Assembly (NCBI RefSeq): GCF_000196615.1
Contig: NC_014306.1
Coordinates: forward strand, 1,302,001-1,366,000
Reading direction: 5' to 3'
Source of the DNA: Erwinia billingiae Eb661
Lineage (GTDB): Bacteria; Pseudomonadota; Gammaproteobacteria; Enterobacterales; Enterobacteriaceae
DNA length: 64,000 nucleotides
Below are positions 56,815 through 64,000 of the stretch, one piece after another (positions within the stretch are counted from its first letter, which is position 1; every line of letters starts with the position of its first letter). Made by a program: the position numbers and the translations under genes. Below the pieces are notes generated by a model that searched no databases, was not told the DNA's origin, and was given only the letters and a program-made list of their open reading frames with translations.

Positions 56815-57726
56815 TCAGGAAGACTTCGGCAGTGGCGTAGTGCGACCAACGCGGAAGAAACCGGGTTTAGCAAACATCACCAGATTCCCCAGCAGGATCA
56901 AGACCAGGCCAATCACCGCGTTCGCATGCCAGACGTAGCCTTCGTACAGCGTGGACAGGGTCAGCGCCACCAGCGGGAACAGCAGGGTGCTGTAGGCGGC
57001 CTGGCTGGCACCAATGCGGCCAACCAGCGTGAAGTAAGCGCCGAAGGCGATCACCGAACCGAAAATCGCCAGATACAGCAGCGATCCCAGATAGCGCACC
57101 GACAGCTCCGGCATAAAGCGATCGCCGTTAAACAGGCTGATGGCGGCCATTACCAGCGCACCGTAAAACATCGCATAGGTGTTGGTCGAGAGGATTTCCA
57201 GCCCGCGACGCTGGTGGCGGGTGCTGATCATATTGCCCAGCGAGAAGCCGAAGGTCCCCAGCGCGCTCAGGCCGATGCCGATCAGCAAAGACGGCGCCAT
57301 CTGCGTGGCCATCAGGTCGTGCCAGAACAGGGCGATAATGCCGATGATGCCCAGCGCGGCGGCCGGTAACAGATTGGGATGCGGACGCTGGCGGAAGAAC
57401 AGCATGCTGTTTACCGCGTTATACAGCACCGCCATTGAGAAAATCACCGACTCCAACCCGCTGCTGATATAAGACGCCGCATGGTAGAAGCAGACAAAGT
57501 TAAAGCCGAATACGCAGCAGCCCTGTAACAGGCAGTAAAGGTGATCCTTCAGGCTGATTTTGCGCAGCCGGCCCGCCAGGCCCAGCACGATGACCATCGC
57601 CAGCGCCGCCACCAGAAAGCGCCAGAAAATGGAGACGGTAACCGACACCACGCCTTGCTGCATCACAATGGCTATCCATGTCGTCCCCCAAATCACCACC
57701 ACCAATGCGTATAAAATTCCGTTCAT
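56815..57726 (-). CDS. EamA/DMT-family transporter
   Basis: A 303-residue inner-membrane transporter of the drug/metabolite transporter superfamily: ten hydrophobic helices in two EamA repeats, starting MNGILYALVVVIWGTTWIAI and with NAVNSMLFFRQRPHPNLLPAAALGIIGIIALF between. It resembles YedA/RhtA-type amino acid or metabolite exporters; the substrate is unknown. ATG 57726 follows GAGGTGTCAGG. It is divergent from the AraC-family gene at 57909, which may regulate it. Confidence 0.87.
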   Translation of the reverse strand: MNGILYALVVVIWGTTWIAIVMQQGVVSVTVSIFWRFLVAALAMVIVLGLAGRLRKISLKDHLYCLLQGCCVFGFNFVCFYHAASYISSGLESVIFSMAVLYNAVNSMLFFRQRPHPNLLPAAALGIIGIIALFWHDLMATQMAPSLLIGIGLSALGTFGFSLGNMISTRHQRRGLEILSTNTYAMFYGALVMAAISLFNGDRFMPELSVRYLGSLLYLAIFGSVIAFGAYFTLVGRIGASQAAYSTLLFPLVALTLSTLYEGYVWHANAVIGLVLILLGNLVMFAKPGFFRVGRTTPLPKSS

Positions 57727-57908
57727 CCTGACACCTCAAAACCGCGTTTAATTGCCGCCAGTGTGTCAGTTGCCATGCCGTGTCGCTTTCAGCAGCCTGC
57801 GCAGACTTGCATATTCTTGCGGTTATTTTCGGCTTGCGGGGATAAGCGCTGGAATCTGCTCCGGCAGCTCCTTAAAATACGGCTTTGCTTCCACCTTCAG
57901 GTATCGTT

Positions 57909-58772
57909 ATGCCCCAGCCCTATCAGGCTTTTGAAAATCTGCGTCAGCATCGCGCGCGCCTGCAGGGCAGCGTGCAGCTTGGCTCGGGTATTCAACTGGC
58001 GGCATGGCGTAATGACTTTGACTGCGTCCGGCAGCGTAGCGATCACCACACGCTGAGCCTGTACGTTGAGGGTGGAGTGAACACCTGGCATAAAACCCGT
58101 TCCGGCTGGCAGAACGGCGGCGGTCCGGACCGTTTTTGCCTGATGCCCGAAAACAGCGAATCGGTCTGGGATATCCGTGCCGAATTCTCCTTCGTGCATC
58201 TCTACTGCACCGATCGTCATCTGCGCCATCTGGCCGAGCAAATCTGGGATAAAAGCCCGGCAAGCATTTCGCTGGATGAAAAGGTGTTCAGTGAAGATGT
58301 GCGCATTACCCAGCTGTATCGCCATTTTTTGCTGAGCAGCGACTGGCAGCAGAATGCCAACCATCTGATGCTCAGCAGCGCCTCAACCCTGTTGATGACC
58401 CATCTGTTGCAGCACTACAGCGAGGTGCTGTGGAAGTTGCCCGCGGTGCGGGGCGGGCTGGCCCCGGCGGTGTTACGCAACATTATGGCGTTTATCGAAG
58501 AGCATCTTGCCAGCCCGTTAACGCTGGCCGAACTGGCGGTGCAGGCGGGACTCAGCGAGTTTCACTTTGCGCGGATGTTTAAGCAGTCCACTCAGCTGGC
58601 CCCGCATCAGTACGTGATGCAGCGGCGGATGGCAAAAGCGGAACAGCTGGTGCGCGGAAGTCCGCTTCCGCTGACGGAGATCGCGCTGGCCTGCGGCTTT
58701 AACTCCTCCAGCCATTTCAGCAACCGCTTTAAAAGCGTGTATGGCTGCACGCCGTCCACGCTGCGGGGCTAG
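57909..58772 (+). CDS. AraC-family transcriptional regulator
   Basis: A 287-residue regulator with an N-terminal sensory domain (about 1-165; HRARLQGSVQLGSGIQLAAWRNDFDCVRQRSDHHTLSLYVEGGVNTW) and a C-terminal AraC DNA-binding domain from about 190 (FIEEHLASPLTLAELAVQAGLSEFHFARMFKQSTQLAPHQYVMQRRMAKAEQLVRGSPLPLTEIALACGFNSSSHFSNRFKSVYG). ATG 57909 is used; the frame stays open to 57885. It is divergent from the EamA-family transporter gene, 180 bp apart, and is its probable regulator. Confidence 0.88.
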   Translation: MPQPYQAFENLRQHRARLQGSVQLGSGIQLAAWRNDFDCVRQRSDHHTLSLYVEGGVNTWHKTRSGWQNGGGPDRFCLMPENSESVWDIRAEFSFVHLYCTDRHLRHLAEQIWDKSPASISLDEKVFSEDVRITQLYRHFLLSSDWQQNANHLMLSSASTLLMTHLLQHYSEVLWKLPAVRGGLAPAVLRNIMAFIEEHLASPLTLAELAVQAGLSEFHFARMFKQSTQLAPHQYVMQRRMAKAEQLVRGSPLPLTEIALACGFNSSSHFSNRFKSVYGCTPSTLRG

Positions 58773-58891
58773 CCTGAGGCTTATCCTGGGGAGCTTTCTG
58801 AATTTGCCGGAAAGGCGAATATAAAGACATTTTTAACAGTCGACCGGGTGTACTGTCTGTTTGTCGGGTAATTTATGACAAAGAGATAACA

Positions 58892-59098
58892 ATGGGCGAT
58901 TACTATTATCTGGAGCAGAAAGCGCGCCAGGATGCTCTCAAAGTTGTCCACCGCTCAGGCTGCCTTAAGCTAAGCATTCTGAAACGACAAAGAGAGTTTT
59001 TGGGCACGTTTTATACCTCAGCAGATGCATTACTTACAGCAAACAAACGTTATGGTAGCAGCCGCTTATGTCCACTGTGCTGCATGAAGAAGCGTTAA
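58892..59098 (+). CDS. Small Cys-containing protein, 68 aa
   Basis: A 68-residue, basic protein: MGDYYYLEQKARQDALKVVHRSGCLKLSILKRQREFLGTFYTSADALLTANKRYGSSRLCPLCCMKKR. It has a Cys-Pro-Leu-Cys-Cys motif near the C-terminus and a Cys near the middle, so it may bind metal, and it has an N-terminal YxxLE-like helix. I do not recognise the family. ATG 58892 follows AAAGAGATAAC. A clear terminator follows at 59104-59128. Confidence 0.6.
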   Translation: MGDYYYLEQKARQDALKVVHRSGCLKLSILKRQREFLGTFYTSADALLTANKRYGSSRLCPLCCMKKR

Positions 59099-59103
59099 TT
59101 CAG

Positions 59104-59128
59104 AGGCTGCCTGCGGGCAGCCTTTTCT
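59104..59128 (+). terminator. Terminator after the 68-aa gene
   Basis: AGGCTGCC (59104-59111) pairs with GGCAGCCT (59116-59123) around 4 bases, then TTTTCT. Confidence 0.85.
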
Positions 59129-59218
59129 CTTTGTTGCAAAGGCTGACAGGCTGCTGTTACTCTGACGCCCCGCAGAATCGCCGTCCTTGAACGGCCCGTG
59201 TCTGGAACAGGATAGTTA

Positions 59219-59716
59219 ATGATTTGGCTGATGCTCGTGACCCTGGTTGTGGTTTTTATAATTGGTTTTCGTGTGCTGAATTCCCAGACCCGGCGGGCCA
59301 GTAAAGCGCTGACTAAGCGGTTGAATCTGGAGCCGGTGTACGTGGAGTCATTGATCAATACGATGGGTCGCGTGGCGGGCGAAGAGTTTGTGCAGTATCT
59401 GGCGCGGGATAATGAAGCCCATATCGCCAACGGGGCCAGCGTGCTGCTGATCTACCAGGTGTTTATCGTCGACGAGTCCGACGAAAGCCTGATGTTCTGG
59501 CGCGGCGTGCTGCGTAAAGCCTATCTTCCGACTGAACTCAGCAATGAACACGTCAGGCTGGCGATGTCATTCCTGCGCGAGCTGGAACCCGACGCGCAGG
59601 AAATGCTGGCATTTCGTCAGCGCTATAACGCCCGCTTTGCGCCGCCAGACGACCATTCGCCTGATGAGCCGCACAATAATGTCTATTCCCTGCATTCACG
59701 TCTCGATCGTCACTGA
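59219..59716 (+). CDS. yicN: DUF1198 family protein YicN
   Basis: A 165-residue inner-membrane-anchored protein: an N-terminal helix (MIWLMLVTLVVVFIIGFRVL) then a helical cytoplasmic domain (ASKALTKRLNLEPVYVESLINTMGRVAGEEFVQYLARDNEAHIANGASVLLIYQVFIVDESDES). Wording and length match E. coli YicN (DUF1198). Function unknown. ATG 59219 follows ACAGGATAG. It is single-gene, upstream of the gluconate dehydrogenase region. Confidence 0.87.
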   Translation: MIWLMLVTLVVVFIIGFRVLNSQTRRASKALTKRLNLEPVYVESLINTMGRVAGEEFVQYLARDNEAHIANGASVLLIYQVFIVDESDESLMFWRGVLRKAYLPTELSNEHVRLAMSFLRELEPDAQEMLAFRQRYNARFAPPDDHSPDEPHNNVYSLHSRLDRH

Positions 59717-60137
59717 TTTCCGCTTATTCCCGTTGCCGCTGAATGTCTGAATAAGCGGGAATTCAGTGCTCAATTGTTTTATATTTGTTAATGTCATGAT
59801 CCCCTCGCGTTAAATAATAAAAAAGGCGTCAGACGAATTTTTTCCATTTATTTAATGGGGGTATAGTCACGCTTTTGAATTATTCCCGGATAATCACAAG
59901 GGATAACTGGCCCTAATCAGCATAAAAACAGGGGTTATGCGGTTTTTTTAACCATAACAGGCCTTTATCATTTTCATGCTTAAATTTAACAACGTGATAA
60001 ACATTTAACTATAAATAAACTGAATTCAAATTTTACATTTTGTAACCCTCCTATCCATAACATTACGTTCAGCACTGTCGATAACCATACTTATTAACTC
60101 AAATTACATTTTATTAGCATGTGAGAGTCGTGATGTT
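59717..60137 (+). promoter_or_regulatory. 421-bp AT-rich gap upstream of gluconate dehydrogenase
   Basis: No coding region can be supported. A terminator-like hairpin lies at 59920-59949: GCATAA pairs with TTATGC and is followed by GGTTTTTTT, perhaps ending yicN. The right half (59990-60130) is very AT-rich and should hold the promoter of the gluconate dehydrogenase operon. Confidence 0.45.
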
Positions 60138-60863
60138 ATGCTCCTTCAAAAAGAAACTACCCGTCGTAAGTTTTTAATAGGATCGCTGTTGGCATTACCG
60201 CTAGGCGATATGGTCCTGAAAGGTATTACTGCCGCCCAGGCTGCGGAAATGGCCGCACCCGAGCTGGTCGATTATAAACCGATCTTTTTTAGCGCCGATG
60301 AATGGCAATTCATCATGGCTGCCTGCGACCGCCTGATCCCGGCTGGCGGCAAAGGCAAAGCACCAGGCGCACTGGAAACCAACGTGCCGATCTTTATCGA
60401 TCAGCAAATGCACGGCGATATGGGATCTGAAATCTATATGCAGGGGCCGTTCAACACCCACGCGCCTGCCACTATGGGGTATCAAATCCCGTTCCGTCCT
60501 CAGCAGATTTACAAAACCGGTATCAAGCTGATTGAGGGCTGGTGCCAGACGACCCATCAAAAATCCTTCCATGAACTGTCTGATGCGGACAAAGACGCCG
60601 TGCTGACCCAGGTTCAGAAGAACACCATCAGCTTCGCCGATCTGGGCGAAGAGGCACTGAAAGGATCGCAGTTCTTTAGCGAGCTGCTGGCCGATACCAA
60701 GCACGGTTACCTGGCCGATCCTATCTATGGCGGAAACAAAGGGATGAAGGCGTGGATCGCCATCGGCTTCCCTGGCGCGCGTGCCAGCTTTACCGAATGG
60801 GTGAAGCAGCACAACGTGCCGTATCCGCTGGGCCCGGTCAGCCTGTTAGGCATGCAGGCCTGA
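60138..60863 (+). CDS. Gluconate 2-dehydrogenase gamma subunit (Tat-exported)
   Basis: A 241-residue protein of the gluconate 2-dehydrogenase subunit 3 family. The N-terminus has a twin-arginine signal (TTRRKFLIGSLLALPL), so it is exported folded, probably together with the flavoprotein that lacks its own leader. Conserved family segments are YKPIFFSADEWQFIMAACDRLIPAG, PFRPQQIYKTGIKLIEGWCQ and DPIYGGNKGMKAWIAIGFPGARASF. ATG 60138 has a weak ribosome site. It is the first of three genes in the operon for the membrane-bound enzyme converting gluconate to 2-ketogluconate in the periplasm. Confidence 0.9.
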   Translation: MLLQKETTRRKFLIGSLLALPLGDMVLKGITAAQAAEMAAPELVDYKPIFFSADEWQFIMAACDRLIPAGGKGKAPGALETNVPIFIDQQMHGDMGSEIYMQGPFNTHAPATMGYQIPFRPQQIYKTGIKLIEGWCQTTHQKSFHELSDADKDAVLTQVQKNTISFADLGEEALKGSQFFSELLADTKHGYLADPIYGGNKGMKAWIAIGFPGARASFTEWVKQHNVPYPLGPVSLLGMQA

Positions 60864-60930
60864 GTGCGCTAATAACGCTGATTGCGCTAATCGCGCTGAC
60901 TCCGTTTTCTGATGAGTGACAGGATTTAAG

Positions 60931-62700
60931 ATGGCAACTGTAAATAAAGAAGAAGTCGACGTCGTAGTCGTCGGCCTGGGTTGGGCTGGCTCACTGATGA
61001 GTATTGAGCTGGCGATGGCCGGGCTGAAAGTTCGTGCGCTGGAACGTGGTGGCGATCGCGGCTACGAAGAGTTCAAATATCCAAAACCGGCGGATGAGTA
61101 CGCTTACGCAGTCCGTAACAAAGTGATGGCCACGCCGGCGGAAGCCGCGGTGACCGTGCGCTACAACATGAGCGAAACTGCGCTGCCAACCCGTAAATGG
61201 GGTGCGTTCGCACCCGGTACCGGCGTCGGCGGATCGGGTCTGCACTGGACGGCGGTATTGATCCGTCCAACGCCAACCGATCTCAAGCTGAAAACCTATG
61301 CAGACGAAGCCTACAAGCCCGGCATTCTGCAGGAAGATATGCGCATCATGGACTTCCCGTTCACCTGGGATGAAATCGAGCCGTATTACACCAAGTTTGA
61401 ACATATCTGCGGCCAGTCCGGTAAAACCGGTAACCTGCGCGGCCAGATTATGGAAGGTGGCGATCCGTTCGAAGGGCCACGTTCAGAGCCGTATCCACTG
61501 CCCGCACTGGAAGATACGCTGAACAGCAGCATGTTTGCTGAAGTGACCAAAAAAATGGGGTATCACCCGTTCCCGAACCCATCTGCTTGCGTCTCGCGTG
61601 CCTGGACTAACCCGTACGGCAACCAGATCGCGCCGTGCAACTACTGCGGTTACTGCAGTAAATATCCGTGCCTCAACTACTCCAAAGCCTCGCCACAGAC
61701 CGCGGTGATGGATGCGTTGAAGCGTATGGATAACTTCTCCTACGAAGTGCATGCCAACGTGATGAAAGTGGTGCTGCATGATGATAAGAAAACCGCCAAG
61801 GGCGTGATCTACATCGATGCACAGGGCAACGAGTGCTTCCAGCCAGCGAAAATCGTGGTGCTGAGCAGCTTCCAGTTCTGCAACGTGCGCCTGATGCTGC
61901 TGTCCGGCATTGGAAAGCCTTACAACCCAATCACCGAAGAAGGGGTGATCGGTCGTAACTATGCCTTCCTGAGCAACGGCGGCTCGACGCTGTTCTTCAA
62001 AGACAAAAACTTCAACCCGTTCGCCACCGCAGGCGCCACCGGCCAGATGTTTAACGATCTGTCGCCGGGCAACTTCGATGGTCCTTCACTGGGCTTTATC
62101 GGCGGCGCGAAAATTCACAGCTCGCAGGCGACCGGTACGCCAATCAGCACCGCCTTGCCGAAAGGCACACCGGCATGGGGAACCGGCTGGAAAGAGGGGA
62201 TGGAAGAGTGGTACGGCCATTCGATGAAGATCAGCATCACCACCACCTGCCAGTCCTACCGCGATATCTATCTCGATCTGGATCCGAACTACAAAGACGA
62301 GTACGGCTATCCGCTGCTGCGTATGACCTTCGACTGGAAACTGAACGAGCTTAAGCTGCAGCAGCACCTGAAGCAGATCGTCGGCAATATCACCAAAGAG
62401 CTTAACCCGGACAGCTACAGCGAAAGCTTCCTGCCGATGGATGCGCACTTTGACCTGACCAAATACGTCTCGACCCACAACGTCGGCGGCGCGGTGATGG
62501 GCGATAATCCGAAGACCTCTGCGCTGAATAAGTACCTGCAGAGCTGGGATGTTCATAACGTCTTTGTGCCAGGCGGTAATGCGTTCCCGCAGAACTTCCA
62601 GGCGAACCCGACCGATACCATTGGCGCAATCACGCTGATGGCGGCTCAGGCGATCAAGGATCACTATCTGAAAAATCCCGGCCCACTGGTACAGGCGTAA
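60931..62700 (+). CDS. Gluconate 2-dehydrogenase flavoprotein (GMC oxidoreductase)
   Basis: A 589-residue FAD subunit of the glucose-methanol-choline oxidoreductase family. The FAD site is VDVVVVGLGWAGSLMSIELAMAGL near the N-terminus, followed by TGVGGSGLHWTAVLIRP, a Cys-rich NYCGYCSKYPCLNYSKASPQT segment that may hold an Fe-S centre, and the C-terminal active-site region STHNVGGAVMGDNPKTSALNKYLQSWDVHNVFVPGGNAFPQNFQANPTDTIGAITLMAAQ. It has no signal of its own and probably travels with the Tat subunit. ATG 60931 follows ACAGGA. It may act on gluconate, 2-ketogluconate or sorbitol; gluconate is the best guess. Confidence 0.9.
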   Translation: MATVNKEEVDVVVVGLGWAGSLMSIELAMAGLKVRALERGGDRGYEEFKYPKPADEYAYAVRNKVMATPAEAAVTVRYNMSETALPTRKWGAFAPGTGVGGSGLHWTAVLIRPTPTDLKLKTYADEAYKPGILQEDMRIMDFPFTWDEIEPYYTKFEHICGQSGKTGNLRGQIMEGGDPFEGPRSEPYPLPALEDTLNSSMFAEVTKKMGYHPFPNPSACVSRAWTNPYGNQIAPCNYCGYCSKYPCLNYSKASPQTAVMDALKRMDNFSYEVHANVMKVVLHDDKKTAKGVIYIDAQGNECFQPAKIVVLSSFQFCNVRLMLLSGIGKPYNPITEEGVIGRNYAFLSNGGSTLFFKDKNFNPFATAGATGQMFNDLSPGNFDGPSLGFIGGAKIHSSQATGTPISTALPKGTPAWGTGWKEGMEEWYGHSMKISITTTCQSYRDIYLDLDPNYKDEYGYPLLRMTFDWKLNELKLQQHLKQIVGNITKELNPDSYSESFLPMDAHFDLTKYVSTHNVGGAVMGDNPKTSALNKYLQSWDVHNVFVPGGNAFPQNFQANPTDTIGAITLMAAQAIKDHYLKNPGPLVQA

Positions 62701-62705
62701 GCGAT

Positions 62706-63965
62706 ATGAAGATGACATTAAAAAGTTTGGTTCTGGCCAACACGCTGCTGCTGGGCGCAGGATTTTGTCAGCTGGCGCAGGCAGACGATGCGGCGCTGGT
62801 AAAGCAGGGGGAATACATCTCCCGTCTGGGCGACTGCAGTGCCTGTCACTCGATTCCGGGCAAACCGGCGTTCTCCGGCGGCCTGGCGATTGAGTCGAAC
62901 CTCGGCACGATTTATTCGACCAATATCACGCCGGATAAAGATCACGGCATTGGCAACTATTCCGAGCAGCAGTTCTCTGATGCGGTGCGTAAGGGTGTGC
63001 TGCCAGACGGCAAGCGCCTGTATCCGGCAATGCCTTATCCGGACTACGCCAAGATCAACGATCGGGATATGCACGCGCTTTACACTTACTTTATGCAGGG
63101 CGTGAAGCCAAGTGCCGACGTGCCGCCGGAAACGGATCTGAGTTTCCCGTTCAGCCAGCGCTGGGGAATGCGCTTCTGGAACTGGGCGTTTGTGTCCGAC
63201 AAGCCATTCCAGCCTATCGGTGGGGCCACGGCGGAAGTAAATCGCGGTGCCTATCTGGTGGAAAGCCTCGGTCACTGTGGCAGCTGCCACACGCCGCGCG
63301 GTCTGGGGATGAACGAGAAAGCGCTGGATAGCGGTGACGACCAGTTCCTCGCCGGTGGCAACCTCAACGGATGGGAAGTGCCTTCCCTGCGTGGTCTGCC
63401 ACACTGGACCGAGCAGGAAACCGTCGACTATCTGGCAACCGGCCGTAACGACAAGGCGGCGGTGGGCGGCGAGATGACCTCGGTGGTTGAGCACAGCACC
63501 TCGTATATGAGCGATGCCGACCTGAAAGCGATTGCCGCTTACCTGAAGTTTATTGGCGGCAACCCGGCGGCACCTGCCGCGCAGGAAACCACCATCAGCC
63601 CAACGGAAGCGAAGCTGACGGCGGCGAAAAACCTCTCTGCGGGCGAGCGTCTGTATCTGGACAACTGTGGCGCCTGTCACTTTGTCACCGGTAAAGGCGC
63701 ACCGGGCGTGTTCCCGCAGCTGGACCAGGCGACCATCGTTAATGCCGGCGATCCGGGTGGGTTGATTCATACCATTCTGGCCGGTGCGCAGCAGCCTTCA
63801 ACGGCGAAAGCGCCATCCACGCTGGCGATGCCAGGCTTTGCCAACCGTCTTAGCGATGATCAAGTGGCGCAGTTAGCGACCTTTATCCGCCAGGGCTGGA
63901 GCAACAAAGCGTCGGCGGTTACCGCTGACCAGGTGGCGAAAGTCAGAGAATCGCTGAAGAAGTAA
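62706..63965 (+). CDS. Gluconate 2-dehydrogenase triheme cytochrome c subunit
   Basis: A 419-residue exported cytochrome c with a signal peptide (MKMTLKSLVLANTLLLGAGF... cleaved near ADD, about residue 27). Three heme motifs are visible: CSACH at 44-48, CGSCH at 191-195 and CGACH at 321-325. It carries electrons from the flavoprotein to quinone or the respiratory chain. The gene starts 5 bp after the flavoprotein stop and closes the operon. The domain layout and length are as in the E. cypripedii/Pantoea gluconate dehydrogenase cytochrome subunit. The 35 bases after it hold nothing recognisable. Confidence 0.92.
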   Translation: MKMTLKSLVLANTLLLGAGFCQLAQADDAALVKQGEYISRLGDCSACHSIPGKPAFSGGLAIESNLGTIYSTNITPDKDHGIGNYSEQQFSDAVRKGVLPDGKRLYPAMPYPDYAKINDRDMHALYTYFMQGVKPSADVPPETDLSFPFSQRWGMRFWNWAFVSDKPFQPIGGATAEVNRGAYLVESLGHCGSCHTPRGLGMNEKALDSGDDQFLAGGNLNGWEVPSLRGLPHWTEQETVDYLATGRNDKAAVGGEMTSVVEHSTSYMSDADLKAIAAYLKFIGGNPAAPAAQETTISPTEAKLTAAKNLSAGERLYLDNCGACHFVTGKGAPGVFPQLDQATIVNAGDPGGLIHTILAGAQQPSTAKAPSTLAMPGFANRLSDDQVAQLATFIRQGWSNKASAVTADQVAKVRESLKK

Positions 63966-64000
63966 GGGATTTTCGGGCACCACATACAGAGAGAGGCTTC

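Noticed and set aside
59219..63965. Link between yicN and the gluconate dehydrogenase operon
   Set aside because: A 421-bp gap with a terminator-like hairpin separates them and the products are unrelated.

Overview
The window looks like a chromosomal segment of a plant- or environment-associated enterobacterium, most likely Erwiniaceae (Pantoea/Erwinia-like). The reasons are enteric-type genes (FhuE, ZinT, IraP-like, NudK, Mqo, LldR/LldD, CheV, YicN), enteric-type Fur, Zur and LldR sites, and a three-subunit periplasmic gluconate dehydrogenase plus a GH28 pectinase-family enzyme, both common in Erwinia and Pantoea. No rRNA, tRNA, CRISPR array, integrase or transposase was recognised. It is a mosaic of small catabolic and stress operons, most with their own regulator.

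Layout: 0-4 kb holds the end of a pilin-like gene, an IprA-like regulator, and a solitary PTS EIIA gene next to a sugar-porter MFS gene. 4-10 kb has fhuE with a Fur box, then a minus-strand operon of secreted peroxiredoxin, short DsbD/ScsB-type electron carrier, ECF sigma factor and NrsF-type anti-sigma. 10-15 kb is a DUF2848 / amidase / DUF4286-like / MHS-transporter operon with a divergent GntR regulator and a perfect palindrome between. 15-17 kb has iraP-like, a tiny acidic protein gene and zinT (TTG start, Zur box).

17.7-27.4 kb is a nine-gene minus-strand operon that looks like a rewired Rut (pyrimidine oxygenase) pathway: RutD-, RutA-, RutC- and RutF-like proteins and an aldo/keto reductase, joined to a BMP-type nucleoside ABC importer and preceded by a LysR gene. 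RutB, RutE, RutG and RutR are absent here. This is the best candidate for an undescribed pathway variant.

27.5-42.6 kb is a patchwork of small genes and regulators: zinc-ribbon protein, PAS-GGDEF cyclase, uronate-dehydrogenase-like SDR, decarboxylase/tautomerase pair, DeoR/NudK/DUF4406, GntR/OsmC, and a DJ-1 / esterase / TetR module carrying three copies of one 15-bp operator. 43-48 kb is an ACS transporter / glucarate-dehydratase-family / lactonase-GH28 fusion operon, apparently for sugar-acid and pectin-derived compounds. 48-59 kb is ordinary core and accessory enteric content (mqo, lumazine synthase, lldRD, cheV, tspO, DsbA-like, EamA, AraC, yicN) with several tiny genes. The window ends with the gluconate dehydrogenase operon (60.1-64.0 kb).

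Several proteins under about 60 residues were found by reading the gaps: 15670-15834, 27575-27736, 35404-35562, 48272-48400, 48858-49010 and 51149-51247. All functional statements come from family recognition by eye; no database search was run.
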